Source of the DNA: Nocardioides sp. SR21
GTDB lineage: Bacteria > Actinomycetota > Actinomycetes > Propionibacteriales > Nocardioidaceae
Assembly (NCBI RefSeq): GCF_022761125.1
Contig: NZ_JAKWJR010000001.1
Coordinates: forward strand, 62,001-126,000
Length of the DNA: 64,000 nt
Direction of reading: 5' to 3'
The first letter of the stretch is position 1. Each line of letters begins with the position of its first letter. The translations under genes were made by a program, and so were the position numbers. The notes below the pieces were generated by a model. That model was not told the origin of the DNA. It worked only from the letters and a program-made list of their open reading frames with translations, and did not search any database. Of the stretch, positions 26,518 through 37,108 are shown in pieces.

Positions 26518-27851
26518 TGAGCACCGACTACTACGCAGGCAGCTCCGAGACGACCGAGGGCAAGGTCTTCACCGTCACCGGTCAGGACTGGGACTCGATC
26601 GCCGAGGGTCTTGCAGAAGAGGCCGACGAGCGGGTCGTGGTCAACATGGGCCCGCAGCACCCGTCCACGCACGGCGTGCTCCGGCTGATCCTCGAGCTCG
26701 AGGGCGAGACGGTCACCGAGGCCCGCTGCGGCATCGGCTACCTGCACACGGGCATCGAGAAGAACATGGAGTACCGCTCCTGGACGCAGGGCGTCACGTT
26801 CTGCACCCGGATGGACTACCTCTCGCCGTTCCACAACGAGATGACCTACGTGCTCGGCGTCGAGCGGCTGCTCGACATCGAGGACGAGATCCCCGAGAAG
26901 GCCCAGGTCATGCGGGTCCTGCTCATGGAGCTCAACCGCATCTCATCGCACCTGGTCTGCATCGCCACCGGCGGCATGGAGATCGGCGCGCTGACCGTGA
27001 TGACGATCGGCTTCCGCGAGCGCGAGCTGGTGCTCGACCTGTTCGAGCTGATCACCGGCCTGCGGATGAACCACGCGTTCATCCGCCCCGGTGGTGTCGC
27101 GCAGGACCTGCCGCCGGGCGCGCTCGACGAGATCCGCGGCTTCATCGCGCTGATGCGCAAGCGCCTCCCCGAGTACGCCGACCTCTGCAACGCGAACCCG
27201 ATCTTCAAGGCCCGTCTCGAGGGCGTCGGCCACCTCGACCTAGCCGGCTGCCTCGCGCTCGGCCTCAGCGGACCGGTGCTGCGCAGCACCGGCTACCCGT
27301 GGGACCTGCGCAAGACCCAGCCGTACTCCGGCTACGAGACCTACGACTTCGACGTGCAGACCTGGGACACCAGCGACTCGTACGGCCGGTTCCGGGTGCG
27401 CCTCGCCGAGATGTGGGAGTCGCTGAAGATCGTCGAGCAGGCCGCGGACCGGCTGGCGAAGATGGACGGTCAGCCGGTGATGGTCGGCGACAAGAAGATC
27501 GCCTGGCCCAGCCAGCTCGCGATCGGCAGCGACGGCATGGGCAACAGCCTCGACCACATCCGCCACATCATGGGTGAGTCGATGGAAGCGCTGATCCACC
27601 ACTTCAAGCTGGTGACCGAGGGCTTCCGGGTCCCGGCCGGCCAGGCCTACGTCCCGATCGAGTCGCCCCGCGGCGAGCTCGGGGCGCACGTCGTCTCCGA
27701 CGGCGGCACGCGACCGTTCCGGGCGCACTTCCGGGACCCGTCGTTCACCAACCTGCAGGCCACGAGCGTGATGAGTGAGGGCGGCATGGTCGCCGACGTC
27801 ATCGTCGCGATCGCGTCCATCGACCCGGTGATGGGAGGCGTCGACCGGTAA
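26517..27851 (+). CDS. nuoD: NADH-quinone oxidoreductase subunit D (49-kDa type)
   Basis: The 444-residue subunit forms the quinone pocket with NuoB. Conserved features are [15 protein letters not shown] near residue 43 (quinone-interacting His), [14 protein letters not shown], and the C-terminal [11 protein letters not shown]. It descends from the large subunit of [NiFe] hydrogenases but lacks the Ni ligands. TGATG and TAATG junctions link it to nuoC and nuoE. Confidence 0.98.
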   Translation: MSTDYYAGSSETTEGKVFTVTGQDWDSIAEGLAEEADERVVVNMGPQHPSTHGVLRLILELEGETVTEARCGIGYLHTGIEKNMEYRSWTQGVTFCTRMDYLSPFHNEMTYVLGVERLLDIEDEIPEKAQVMRVLLMELNRISSHLVCIATGGMEIGALTVMTIGFRERELVLDLFELITGLRMNHAFIRPGGVAQDLPPGALDEIRGFIALMRKRLPEYADLCNANPIFKARLEGVGHLDLAGCLALGLSGPVLRSTGYPWDLRKTQPYSGYETYDFDVQTWDTSDSYGRFRVRLAEMWESLKIVEQAADRLAKMDGQPVMVGDKKIAWPSQLAIGSDGMGNSLDHIRHIMGESMEALIHHFKLVTEGFRVPAGQAYVPIESPRGELGAHVVSDGGTRPFRAHFRDPSFTNLQATSVMSEGGMVADVIVAIASIDPVMGGVDR

Positions 27852-28501
27852 TGGCGATCGACGACAAGACCAAGAGCGAGCTCCGCGAGATCGCGGCGCG
27901 CTACCCCGAGGCCCGCTCCGGCCTGCTGCCGATGCTGCACCTGGTGCAGTCGGTCGAGGGCCGGGTCACCTCCGAGGGCATCGAGCTGTGCGCGGAGATC
28001 CTCGGCATCACCGCGGCCGAGGTCAGCGGTGTCGCGACGTTCTACACGATGTACAAGCGCCGCCCGGTCGGCGACTACCACGTCGGCGTCTGCACCAACA
28101 CGCTCTGCGCGGTGATGGGCGGCGACGCGATCTTCGAGCGGCTCAAGGGCCACCTCGACGTCGGCAACGACGAGACCACCGAGGACGGCAAGATCACCCT
28201 CGAGCACGTCGAGTGCAACGCGGCCTGCGACTACGCACCGGTCGTGATGGTCAACTGGGAGTTCATGGACAACCAGACCCCGGAGTCCGCGACGCAGCTG
28301 GTCGACGACCTCCGCGCGGGCAAGGAGGTCCAGTCGACCCGGGGCCCGAAGATCTGCACCTGGCGCGAGGCCGAGCGGGTGCTCGCCGGCTTCCCCGACG
28401 GACGTGCCGACGACGGCCCGGCCGCCGGTCCGGCCTCGCTGGTCGGCCTCGAGATCGCCCGCGAGCAGGGCTGGACCGCACCGGAGGCCAACAATGCCTG
28501 A
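27851..28501 (+). CDS. nuoE: NADH-quinone oxidoreductase subunit E (24-kDa type)
   Basis: The 216-residue thioredoxin-fold subunit holds the [2Fe-2S] cluster N1a. Ligands are C81 and C86 (CTNTLC) and C122 and C126 (CNAAC). It is longer than E. coli NuoE (166) through a C-terminal extension of about 50 residues after the cluster domain. It partners NuoF in the NADH-oxidising module. It overlaps the nuoF start by 8 bases. Confidence 0.97.
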   Translation: MAIDDKTKSELREIAARYPEARSGLLPMLHLVQSVEGRVTSEGIELCAEILGITAAEVSGVATFYTMYKRRPVGDYHVGVCTNTLCAVMGGDAIFERLKGHLDVGNDETTEDGKITLEHVECNAACDYAPVVMVNWEFMDNQTPESATQLVDDLRAGKEVQSTRGPKICTWREAERVLAGFPDGRADDGPAAGPASLVGLEIAREQGWTAPEANNA

Positions 28502-29804
28502 CACCCTGACCCCGGTCCTCACCGACAACTGGGGTGACGACCGCGCCTGGACGCTCGCGTCGTACGCCGCCCGCGGCGGCTACTCCGCGCTCGACAAGGC
28601 GTTCGCGATGGACCCCGACGCGATCATCGCCGCGGTCAAGGACTCCGGTCTCCGCGGTCGTGGCGGCGCCGGCTTCCCGACCGGCATGAAGTGGGGCTTC
28701 ATCCCGCAGGACAACCCGAAGCCGAAGTACCTCGTCGTCAACGCCGACGAGTCGGAGCCGGGCACCTGCAAGGACATCCCGCTGATGATGGCCAGCCCGC
28801 ACACGCTCGTGGAGGGCGTGATCATCAGCTCCTACGCGATCCGCGCCAACAAGGCGTTCATCTACATCCGCGGCGAGGTGCTGCACGTGATCCGCCGCGT
28901 GCAGAACGCCGTGCGCGAGGCGTACGACGCCGGGCACCTCGGCAAGAACATCCACGGTTCCGGCTACGACCTCGACGTCGTGGTCCACGCCGGCGCCGGC
29001 GCCTACATCTGCGGCGAGGAGACCGCGCTGCTCGAGGGCCTCGAGGGCCGTCGCGGCCAGCCGCGGCTGCGCCCGCCGTTCCCCGCGGTCGCCGGCCTCT
29101 ACGCCTCCCCGACGGTCATCAACAACGTCGAGTCCATCGCGTCGGTGCCGAGCATCATCGGCAACGGGGCGAGCTGGTTCTCGTCGATGGGCACCGAGAA
29201 GTCCAAGGGCTACGGCATCTTCTCGCTCTCGGGCCACGTCAAGAAGCCCGGCCAGTACGAAGCCCCGCTCGGCATCACGCTGCGCACGCTGATCGACCTG
29301 GCCGGCGGCATGCGTGAGGGCCACGAGCTGAAGTTCTGGACGCCCGGCGGCTCGAGCACGCCCATCCTCACGGCCGAGCACCTCGACGTACCCCTCGACT
29401 TCGAGGGCGTCGGCGCGGCCGGCTCGATGCTCGGCACGCGCGCGCTGCAGATCTTCGACGACACCACCTGCGTGGTGCGTGCGGTGCTGCGGTGGACCGA
29501 GTTCTACAAGCACGAGTCCTGCGGCAAGTGCACCCCGTGCCGCGAGGGCACGTGGTGGCTGGTGCAGACCCTGGCCGCGCTGGAGAAGGGGCAGGGGAGC
29601 GAGGCCGACCTCGACCTGCTGCTCGACCAGTGCGACAACATCCTCGGCCGCTCGTTCTGCGCGCTGGCCGACGGTGCGGTGAGCCCGATCTCGAGCTCGA
29701 TCCAGTACTTCCGCGACGAGTACGTCGCGCACCTCACCCACGGCGGTTGTCCCTTCGACCACACCGCCTCGACCCTCTTCGCCGCTGAGGGAGCGAACGC
29801 ATGA
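28494..29804 (+). CDS. nuoF: NADH-quinone oxidoreductase subunit F (51-kDa type)
   Basis: The 436-residue subunit oxidises NADH with FMN. The nucleotide-binding glycine-rich motif is GLRGRGGAGFPTGMKW, FMN/NADH contacts lie in VVNADESEPGTCKD and ICGEETALLEGLEG, and cluster N3 uses ESCGKCTPCREGT plus a cysteine in CDNILGRSFCALAD. ATG 28494 was chosen; the frame is open further upstream inside nuoE. The stop overlaps nuoG as ATGA. Confidence 0.98.
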   Translation: MPDTLTPVLTDNWGDDRAWTLASYAARGGYSALDKAFAMDPDAIIAAVKDSGLRGRGGAGFPTGMKWGFIPQDNPKPKYLVVNADESEPGTCKDIPLMMASPHTLVEGVIISSYAIRANKAFIYIRGEVLHVIRRVQNAVREAYDAGHLGKNIHGSGYDLDVVVHAGAGAYICGEETALLEGLEGRRGQPRLRPPFPAVAGLYASPTVINNVESIASVPSIIGNGASWFSSMGTEKSKGYGIFSLSGHVKKPGQYEAPLGITLRTLIDLAGGMREGHELKFWTPGGSSTPILTAEHLDVPLDFEGVGAAGSMLGTRALQIFDDTTCVVRAVLRWTEFYKHESCGKCTPCREGTWWLVQTLAALEKGQGSEADLDLLLDQCDNILGRSFCALADGAVSPISSSIQYFRDEYVAHLTHGGCPFDHTASTLFAAEGANA

Positions 29805-32170
29805 CGGTCACGACAGGCTCGACCGACGGAGTCGAGAAGGTGGACCTGGTCACCGTCACCATCGACGGCATCCAGGTCAGCGTTCCCAAGGACACGCTGG
29901 TGATCCGCGCGGCCGAGCAGGTCGGCGTGCAGATCCCGCGCTTCTGCGACCACCCGCTGCTCGCGCCGGTCGGCGCCTGCCGCCAGTGCCTGGTCGACGT
30001 GCCGGACGCCGGCAACGGCCGGGGCTTCCCGAAGCCGCAGGCCTCCTGCACGCTGCCGGTCGCCGAGGGCATGGTCGTGCACACGCAGGCCACCAGCCCC
30101 GTCGCCGACAAGGCGCAGCAGGGGATCATGGAGTTCCTGCTGATCAACCACCCGCTGGACTGCCCGGTCTGTGACAAGGGCGGCGAGTGCCCGCTGCAGA
30201 ACCAGGCGATGTCCAACGGCCGCGGCGAGACCCGCTTCGAGGGCGTGAAGCGCACCTTCCCGAAGCCGATCAACATCTCCCCGCAGGTGCTGCTCGACCG
30301 CGAGCGCTGCATCGTCTGCCAGCGCTGCACCCGCTTCGCCTCCGAGATCGCCGGCGACCCGTTCATCGAGCTGGTCGAGCGCGGCGCTCAGCAGCAGATC
30401 GGCATCGCCGAGAACGCGCCGTTCCTCTCGTACTTCTCCGGCAACGTCATCCAGATCTGCCCGGTCGGTGCGCTGACGAGCGCGGAGTACCGCTTCCGCT
30501 CGCGGCCGTTCGACCTGGTCTCGTCGCCGTCGATCGCCGAGCACGACTCGTGCGGCTCCGCGATCCGCGTCGACCACCGCCGCGGCAAGGTCATGCGCCG
30601 GCTGTCCGGCAACGACCCCGAGGTCAACGAGGAGTGGATCACTGACAAGGACCGGTTCGCGTTCCACTACGCGAACCAGCCCGACCGGTTGACCTACCCG
30701 CAGGTCCGTGACGAGGACGGGTCCCTGCGCCCCGCCTCGTGGCCGGAGGCCTTCGCCGTCGCCGCCCGCGGGCTGCGCGCGGCGGGCTCGTCCGCGGTCC
30801 TCACCGGCGGTCGGCTGACCGCCGAGGACGCCTACGCGTACAGCAAGTTCGCCCGCGTGGCGCTGGGCACCAACGACATCGACTTCCGCTCCCGGCCGCT
30901 CTCGGCCGAGGAGGCGTCGTTCCTCGCGTCCGAGGTGGTGCTCCGCACCCCGTCTCAGGGGGCGGTCTCCTTCTCCGACCTCGAGTCGGCGAAGACCGTG
31001 GTGCTCGTCGGGCTCGAGCCCGAGGACGAGGCCGGCGCGATCTTCCTGCGGCTGCGCAAGGCGGTGACGGCAGGCACGACCCGCGTCGTGTCGATCGCGC
31101 CGTACGCCACCCGCGGCCTGACGAAGCTGGCCGGAGAGCTGGTCCGGACGGCGCCCGGCGAGGAGGCCGCCGCGATCGCGGCCCTCGACGTCGACGCCGA
31201 CACGGTCCTGCTCGTCGGCGAGCGCCTCGCGACGTCGCCCGGCGCGCTGAGCGCTGCCGCCGAGTCCGGCGCCCGTCTGGCGTGGGTGCCGCGCAGGGCC
31301 GGCGACCGCGGTGCGGTCGAGACCGGCTGCCTGCCGAACCTGCTGCCCGGTGGCCGCCCGGTCTCCGACGCCGCTGCCCGCGTCGACGCCGCCACCACGT
31401 GGGGTGTCGACTCGCTGCCCGACTCCGCAGGCCGTGACGCCGACCAGATCGTCGCGGCGCTGGTCGCCGGCGAGCTCGGCGGCCTGGTCATCGGTGGCGT
31501 CGACCCGGACGACACCAGCGACCCGGCCGCGACCCGTGCGGCGATCGAGGCGGCGTCGTTCGTCGTCGCGCTCGAGCTGCGTGAGACCGACGTGACCCGG
31601 GCCGCCGACGTGGTGTTCCCGGTCGCCCCGGTCACCGACAAGGCCGGGATGTTCGTGACGTGGGAGGGCCGCCCGCGGACCTTCGACGCGGTCTTCAGCA
31701 ACCCGAACTCCCTGCCGGACCTGCGGATCCTCGCCGGCATCGCCGAGGAGCTGGACCTGTCCCTGGGCTTCCGCACCGTCGCCGAGGCGCGGGCGCAGAT
31801 GGAGGAGATGGGCCCCTGGGACGGCGCGCGAGCTGCCCACAGCCCGGTCCCGACGAGCTCGACCACCGGGGACGGTCTGGCCGTCTCGACGTGGAAGCTG
31901 CTCGTCGACAACGGCTCGATGCAGGACGGCGACAAGGCCTATCTCGCCACCGGCCGTGCGCCGGTCGCGCGGCTGAGCCGGTCGGCGTACGACGCGGTCG
32001 GGCCGACCGTCACCCTCACCGGTGACCGCGGCTCGGTCACGCTGCCGGCCGAGCCCGCCGACCTCGCCGACGGTGTGGTCTGGGTCCCTGCGAACTCCTT
32101 CGGCCGCGGCGTGCTGGCCGACCTCGCCTCGCCCGGCAGCCGGGTCACCGTGAAGGGAGCGAACCAGTGA
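29801..32170 (+). CDS. nuoG: NADH-quinone oxidoreductase subunit G (75-kDa type)
   Basis: The 789-residue iron-sulfur subunit relays electrons from NuoF to NuoI. The N-terminal ferredoxin fold has the [2Fe-2S] N1b cysteines ([23 protein letters not shown]). Then come [17 protein letters not shown] (His/Cys cluster N5) and [10 protein letters not shown] with CPVGALTS (N4). The rest is a molybdopterin-oxidoreductase-like domain without cofactor function. It is shorter than E. coli NuoG (about 908). Confidence 0.97.
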   Translation: MTVTTGSTDGVEKVDLVTVTIDGIQVSVPKDTLVIRAAEQVGVQIPRFCDHPLLAPVGACRQCLVDVPDAGNGRGFPKPQASCTLPVAEGMVVHTQATSPVADKAQQGIMEFLLINHPLDCPVCDKGGECPLQNQAMSNGRGETRFEGVKRTFPKPINISPQVLLDRERCIVCQRCTRFASEIAGDPFIELVERGAQQQIGIAENAPFLSYFSGNVIQICPVGALTSAEYRFRSRPFDLVSSPSIAEHDSCGSAIRVDHRRGKVMRRLSGNDPEVNEEWITDKDRFAFHYANQPDRLTYPQVRDEDGSLRPASWPEAFAVAARGLRAAGSSAVLTGGRLTAEDAYAYSKFARVALGTNDIDFRSRPLSAEEASFLASEVVLRTPSQGAVSFSDLESAKTVVLVGLEPEDEAGAIFLRLRKAVTAGTTRVVSIAPYATRGLTKLAGELVRTAPGEEAAAIAALDVDADTVLLVGERLATSPGALSAAAESGARLAWVPRRAGDRGAVETGCLPNLLPGGRPVSDAAARVDAATTWGVDSLPDSAGRDADQIVAALVAGELGGLVIGGVDPDDTSDPAATRAAIEAASFVVALELRETDVTRAADVVFPVAPVTDKAGMFVTWEGRPRTFDAVFSNPNSLPDLRILAGIAEELDLSLGFRTVAEARAQMEEMGPWDGARAAHSPVPTSSTTGDGLAVSTWKLLVDNGSMQDGDKAYLATGRAPVARLSRSAYDAVGPTVTLTGDRGSVTLPAEPADLADGVVWVPANSFGRGVLADLASPGSRVTVKGANQ

Positions 32171-33459
32171 TCGTGATGGAGGCCGACGACCTGTCGGAGT
32201 TCGGCAACGACGTCTGGTGGATCGTCCTGGTCAAGGCCCTGATGATCTTCGTGGTCCTGGTCCTGCTCACGCTGTTCAACATCTGGTGGGAGCGCCGGGT
32301 CGTGGCCCGCATGCAGCACCGGATCGGCCCCAACGTGCACGGACCCTTCGGCCTGCTCCAGTCCCTCGCGGACGGCGTGAAGCTGGCGCTGAAGGAGGAC
32401 ATCATCCCGAAGGCCGCGGACAAGTGGGTCTTCCTGCTCGCGCCGGTGATCGCGACGGTCCCCGCGTTCGTGACGTTCGCGGTGATCCCGTTCGGCCCGG
32501 TCGTGAACCTCTTCGGGCAGGAGACGCCGCTCCAGCTGACCGACATGCCGGTGGCCGTGCTGTTCGTGATGGCGGTCGCCTCGATCGGCATCTACGGCAT
32601 CGTGCTCGGCGGCTGGTCGAGCGGCTCGACGTACTCGCTGCTCGGCGGCCTGCGCTCGAGTGCGCAGATGATCTCCTACGAGGTCGCGATGGGCCTCGCG
32701 CTCGTCGCGGTGTTCCTGTACGCCGGCTCGATGTCGACCTCCGAGATCGTCGAGGCGCAGGACGACCTGTGGTTCGGCCTGATCCTGGTGCCGTCGTTCG
32801 TGATCTACGTGATCGCGATGATCGGTGAGACCAACCGCGCGCCGTTCGACCTCCCCGAGGCCGAGGGCGAGCTGGTGGGTGGCTTCCACACCGAGTACAG
32901 CTCGCTGAAGTTCGCGCTGTTCTTCCTGGCCGAGTACATCAACATGGCGACGGTGTCCGCGCTCGCGACCACGCTGTTCCTCGGCGGCTGGCACGCGCCG
33001 TTCTGGATCGACGAGGTCTGGGCGGGCGCCAACCAGGGCTACTGGCCGGTGCTGTGGTTCTTCGGCAAGGTGCTGTTCTTCATCTTCATCTTCATCTGGC
33101 TGCGCGGCTCGCTGCCCCGCCTGCGCTACGACCAGTTCATGGCGTTCGGCTGGAAGCGGCTGATCCCGATCGCGTTGGTCTGGATCGTCGCGGTCGCGAC
33201 CATCCGCTCGATCTCGCTCGACGGCGGCATCGACCGGCAGTACCTCCTGATCGGCATCGGCGCCCTGGCGGTGATCTTCCTGGTGCTGTTCTTCGTCGGC
33301 GCCAAGGAGGAGTCCGACGCCGAGGAGGCCGCCGTCGCGGCTCCGCACCCGGGCGGCTTCCCGGTCCCGCCGATGCCGGCCGGTGGTGCCGTCCGCGGCG
33401 CGGCCCAGCCGCTGACGTTCTCATCATCCAGCCCCACCGTCACGGGAGGCGACGCCTGA
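32167..33459 (+). CDS. nuoH: NADH-quinone oxidoreductase subunit H (ND1 type)
   Basis: The 430-residue membrane subunit lies at the junction of both arms and forms the quinone entry. Conserved features are [38 protein letters not shown] [25 protein letters not shown] and [19 protein letters not shown]. About eight or nine membrane segments are followed by an Ala/Pro-rich cytosolic tail of some 50 residues. The GTG start overlaps the nuoG stop. Confidence 0.97.
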   Translation: MIVMEADDLSEFGNDVWWIVLVKALMIFVVLVLLTLFNIWWERRVVARMQHRIGPNVHGPFGLLQSLADGVKLALKEDIIPKAADKWVFLLAPVIATVPAFVTFAVIPFGPVVNLFGQETPLQLTDMPVAVLFVMAVASIGIYGIVLGGWSSGSTYSLLGGLRSSAQMISYEVAMGLALVAVFLYAGSMSTSEIVEAQDDLWFGLILVPSFVIYVIAMIGETNRAPFDLPEAEGELVGGFHTEYSSLKFALFFLAEYINMATVSALATTLFLGGWHAPFWIDEVWAGANQGYWPVLWFFGKVLFFIFIFIWLRGSLPRLRYDQFMAFGWKRLIPIALVWIVAVATIRSISLDGGIDRQYLLIGIGALAVIFLVLFFVGAKEESDAEEAAVAAPHPGGFPVPPMPAGGAVRGAAQPLTFSSSSPTVTGGDA

Positions 33460-34043
33460 TGGCCGACGAGTCCAAGAGCATGAAGGAACAGTTCTGGGAC
33501 CCCATCGCGGGTTTCGGGGTGACCTTCCGGACGATGTTCAAGAAGGTCGTCACCGAGCAGTACCCGTTCGACAAGGACCAGCACCCGACGGCACCGCGCT
33601 TCCACGGCCGGCACCAGCTCAACCGCTGGCCCGACGGCCTGGAGAAGTGCATCGGCTGCGAGCTGTGCGCCTGGGCCTGCCCGGCCGATGCGATCTACGT
33701 CGAGGGTGCGTCGAACACCGATCTGCCCGACGGGTCTGGGCGCTTCAGCCCCGGCGAGCGCTACGGCCGCGTCTACCAGATCAACTACCTGCGCTGCATC
33801 CTCTGCGGCCTGTGCATCGAGGCCTGCCCGACGCGCGCGCTCACGATGACCAACGAGTACGAGCTGGCCGACAACAACCGGGCGGACCTCATCTACGAGA
33901 AGTCCGACCTGCTCGCCCCGCTGCTGCCGGGCATGGAGCAGCCGCCGCACCCGATGCGGCTCGGTGACGACGAGGGCGCCTACTACCGCGGCGAGTACTC
34001 CGCGCCGGCGCCGGCCGCCGCTGGACAGGAGGCGGACAAGTGA
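33459..34043 (+). CDS. nuoI: NADH-quinone oxidoreductase subunit I (23-kDa ferredoxin type)
   Basis: The 194-residue subunit has two [4Fe-4S] clusters, N6a and N6b, with ligand sets in [14 protein letters not shown] and [13 protein letters not shown]. It passes electrons from NuoG to NuoB. It has an amphipathic N-terminus and a Pro/Ala-rich tail. Start ATG 33459 shares a base with the nuoH stop; the upstream continuation of the frame is inside nuoH. Confidence 0.98.
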   Translation: MADESKSMKEQFWDPIAGFGVTFRTMFKKVVTEQYPFDKDQHPTAPRFHGRHQLNRWPDGLEKCIGCELCAWACPADAIYVEGASNTDLPDGSGRFSPGERYGRVYQINYLRCILCGLCIEACPTRALTMTNEYELADNNRADLIYEKSDLLAPLLPGMEQPPHPMRLGDDEGAYYRGEYSAPAPAAAGQEADK

Positions 34044-34867
34044 CCGCGTTCTGGATCCTCGCGCCGATCATGGTGATCGCCGCGCTCGGCATCCTGTTCG
34101 TCCGCAAGGCCGTGCACGCCGCGCTGCTGCTGGCGGTCGTGATGATCAGCCTCGCCGTCCTGTACGCCGGGCTCGACGCGCCGTTCCTCTTCGCGGTGCA
34201 GATCATCGTCTACACCGGCGCGATCCTGATGCTGTTCCTCTTCGTGCTGATGCTCGTCGGCGTCGACGCGTCGGACTCCGTCGTCGAGACGATCCGCGGC
34301 CAGCGGGTGCTCGCGATGCTCGGCGGACTGGCCCTCGGCCTGCTGCTGGTCATCGGCCTCGGCCAGATCTCGCTCGGCACCGCGGTCGGCCTCGACGAGG
34401 CCAACGAGGGCGGCAACATCCAGGCCCTCGCCAACATCCTGTTCTCCCGCTACGTCTTCGGCTTCGAGGTCACCAGCGCGCTGCTGATCACGGCGGCCGT
34501 CGGCGCGATGGTGCTCGCGCACCGCGAGCGCCTGACGCCCAAGCCGACCCAGCAGGCCCAGGCCGCCCAGCGGGTCCAGGACTACGCGGAGTCCGGCAAG
34601 CACCTCGGTCCGCTGCCGTCGCCCGGCGTCTACGCCCGGCACAACGCGGTCGACACCCCGGCGCTGCTGCCGGACGGCACCGCCGCCCCGACCTCGGTGT
34701 CGCGGGTGCTCACGGCCCGGGGCGTCGTCCGCTCCGCGCCGGCGCTCGCCGAGGACATCCAGGAGATCGACCGCCAGGTCGGCGGGGCGCCGCACGCCGG
34801 CGGCCGCGACGCGGCCACGCCGGCGTCCACGACCGAGGACGCTCCGGCGACGGGAGATGACGCGTGA
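34040..34867 (+). CDS. nuoJ: NADH-quinone oxidoreductase subunit J (ND6 type)
   Basis: The 275-residue membrane subunit has five hydrophobic segments within residues 1-160, including [22 protein letters not shown], the conserved segment with a pi-bulge in ND6. A polar tail of about 110 residues follows, far longer than in E. coli NuoJ (184 in total); such tails occur in actinobacteria. GTG start overlaps nuoI; the stop overlaps nuoK. Confidence 0.96.
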   Translation: MTAFWILAPIMVIAALGILFVRKAVHAALLLAVVMISLAVLYAGLDAPFLFAVQIIVYTGAILMLFLFVLMLVGVDASDSVVETIRGQRVLAMLGGLALGLLLVIGLGQISLGTAVGLDEANEGGNIQALANILFSRYVFGFEVTSALLITAAVGAMVLAHRERLTPKPTQQAQAAQRVQDYAESGKHLGPLPSPGVYARHNAVDTPALLPDGTAAPTSVSRVLTARGVVRSAPALAEDIQEIDRQVGGAPHAGGRDAATPASTTEDAPATGDDA

Positions 34868-35163
34868 ACATCACCGCCTACATCGTCCTCTCGGGCATCC
34901 TCTTCACGATCGGGTGCGTCGGGGTCCTGACCCGGCGCAACGCGATCGTCGTGTTCATGTGCGTCGAGCTGATGCTCAACGCCTCGAACCTCGCGCTGGT
35001 CGCCTTCGCCAAGCAGCACGGCAACCTCGACGGCCAGATCGCCGCCTTCTTCGTGATGGTGGTGGCCGCGGCCGAGGTCGTGGTCGGGCTCGCGATCATC
35101 ATGACCATCTTCCGGACCCGTCGCTCGGCCTCGGTCGACGACGCCAGCCTCCTCAAGTACTAG
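34864..35163 (+). CDS. nuoK: NADH-quinone oxidoreductase subunit K (ND4L type)
   Basis: The 99-residue subunit has three membrane segments with the conserved glutamates in [18 protein letters not shown] and [13 protein letters not shown], which form part of the proton path. The GTG start overlaps nuoJ (GTGA). A 13-base gap precedes nuoL. Confidence 0.97.
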   Translation: MNITAYIVLSGILFTIGCVGVLTRRNAIVVFMCVELMLNASNLALVAFAKQHGNLDGQIAAFFVMVVAAAEVVVGLAIIMTIFRTRRSASVDDASLLKY

Positions 35164-35176
35164 GAGCGACGTACAG

Positions 35177-37108
35177 ATGATTGCTCTGCACGGAGGCGAG
35201 ACCATCCCGGTCGTCGACCCGACCTCCGCGGACGGCGTCTTCAGCCTGCTCTGGCTGATCATCGCGCTGCCCCTGGCGGGCGCTGCGATCCTGCTGATCG
35301 GTGGCAAGTACACCGACAAGTGGGGCCACCTGCTCGGCACGGCGCTGCCGATCGGCTCGTTCGTCCTGTCGGTGGTGATGTTCTTCAGCCTGCTCGGCCG
35401 GGCCGACGACGACCGCCAGGTCTCGCAGCACCTGTACACCTGGTTCGAGGTCGGCCACCTCGACGTGGGCATGGACCTGCTGTACGACCCGCTGTCGGCG
35501 CTGTTCCTGCTGCTGATCACCGGCGTCGGGTCACTGATCCACGTCTACTCGATCGGCTACATGTCGCACGACCCGCGTCGGCGCCGGTTCTTCGGCTACC
35601 TCAACCTCTTCGTCTCCGCGATGCTGATGCTGGTGCTCGCCGAGAACTACCTCGGCCTGTTCCTCGGCTGGGAGGGCGTCGGCCTGGCGTCGTACCTGCT
35701 GATCAGCTTCTGGCAGCACAAGCCCAGCGCAGCGGCTGCGGGCAAGAAGGCGTTCGTGATCAACCGCGTCGGCGACATGGGTCTGTCGCTCGCGATCATG
35801 ATGTTCTTCGTCCTGTTCGGCTCCACCAGCTTCACGGTGATCAGCGAGAACGTCGCCAACGCGTCGGAGACGCAGGTGACGATCCTCGGCCTCCTGCTCC
35901 TGGTCGGTGCCTGCGGCAAGTCCGCGCAGTTCCCGCTCCAGGCCTGGCTGCTGGACGCGATGGAGGGCCCGACCCCGGTGTCGGCGCTCATCCACGCCGC
36001 GACCATGGTGACCGCGGGCGTCTACCTGATCGTCCGCTCCAACTTCGTGTTCGAGCTCGCCCCGCACGCGCAGACCGCCGTGGTGGTCGTCGCGATCATC
36101 TCGATCTTCTGGGGTGCGTGGATCGGCTGCGCGAAGGACGACATCAAGAAGGCCCTCGCCGGCTCCACGATGAGCCAGATCGGCTACATGATGCTGGCCG
36201 CCGGCCTCGGCGTCGCGGGCTACGCGTTCGCGATCTTCCACCTGCTGATGCACGGCTTCTTCAAGGCCAACATGTTCCTCGGCGCCGGCTCGGTCATGCA
36301 CGGCATGGACGACGACGTGGACATGCGCCACTACGGCATGGTCCGCAAGGCGATGCCGATCACGTACCTGACGTTCGCGATGGGCTACCTCGCGATCATC
36401 GGGTTCCCCGGTTTCTCCGGCTTCTGGTCGAAGGACAAGATCATCGAGACCGCGCTGGCCGACAACTGGCTGGTCGGGCTCTGCGCCCTGCTGGGCGCGG
36501 GCGTCACGGGCTTCTACATGACCCGGATGATGCTGATGACGTTCTTCACCAACAAGCGCTGGGAGAAGGACGTCCACCCGCACGAGTCGCCGTCGGTGAT
36601 GACCGTGCCGTTGATCGTGCTCGCCGCACTGTCGGTGCTCGGCGGGGTCCTCATCCTCAACGACTGGATCGTCGACTTCCTCGCGCCGGTCACGGGCGTC
36701 GGTGCGCACGAGGACCCGCCGCTCCCGGCGCTTGTCATCAGCATCATCGCCGTGTGCGTGGTGGCTGTCGGTGTCGCCCTGGCCTGGGTCCTGATCGGCA
36801 AGCGCGACGTGCCGCGCGAGGCGCCCCAGGACGTCTCGTTCGTCACGCGGGCCGGCCGTGAAGAGGTCTACGGCAACCTGATCAACGACACCCTCGTGGT
36901 GAACCCGGGTCGTCACGCAGTCGCCGGCTCGCTGGTCCTGGACGACAAGGTGGTCGACGGCGTCCTCACCGGCGGCCCGATGGCGGTCGGCGCGCTCGCC
37001 ACCGTCGGACGCCGGGTCCAGAACGGCTACGTCCGCTCCTACGCCCTGTCCCTGCTCGCCGGCACCCTGATCGTCGTGCTGGCCCTCCTGGCGGTGAACC
37101 TGACGTGA
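35177..37108 (+). CDS. nuoL: NADH-quinone oxidoreductase subunit L (ND5 type)
   Basis: The 643-residue antiporter-like subunit pumps protons at the distal end of the membrane arm. Conserved parts are GWEGVGLASYLLISFWQ, KSAQFPLQAWLLDAMEGPTPVSALIHAATMV and HLLMHGFFKANMFLGAGSVMH, holding the key lysines and histidines. The last segment after the long amphipathic helix (residues about 550-620) is present. The preceding sequence contains a weak GGAG (TAGGAGCGAC) suited to the ATG at 35177. Confidence 0.97.
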   Translation: MIALHGGETIPVVDPTSADGVFSLLWLIIALPLAGAAILLIGGKYTDKWGHLLGTALPIGSFVLSVVMFFSLLGRADDDRQVSQHLYTWFEVGHLDVGMDLLYDPLSALFLLLITGVGSLIHVYSIGYMSHDPRRRRFFGYLNLFVSAMLMLVLAENYLGLFLGWEGVGLASYLLISFWQHKPSAAAAGKKAFVINRVGDMGLSLAIMMFFVLFGSTSFTVISENVANASETQVTILGLLLLVGACGKSAQFPLQAWLLDAMEGPTPVSALIHAATMVTAGVYLIVRSNFVFELAPHAQTAVVVVAIISIFWGAWIGCAKDDIKKALAGSTMSQIGYMMLAAGLGVAGYAFAIFHLLMHGFFKANMFLGAGSVMHGMDDDVDMRHYGMVRKAMPITYLTFAMGYLAIIGFPGFSGFWSKDKIIETALADNWLVGLCALLGAGVTGFYMTRMMLMTFFTNKRWEKDVHPHESPSVMTVPLIVLAALSVLGGVLILNDWIVDFLAPVTGVGAHEDPPLPALVISIIAVCVVAVGVALAWVLIGKRDVPREAPQDVSFVTRAGREEVYGNLINDTLVVNPGRHAVAGSLVLDDKVVDGVLTGGPMAVGALATVGRRVQNGYVRSYALSLLAGTLIVVLALLAVNLT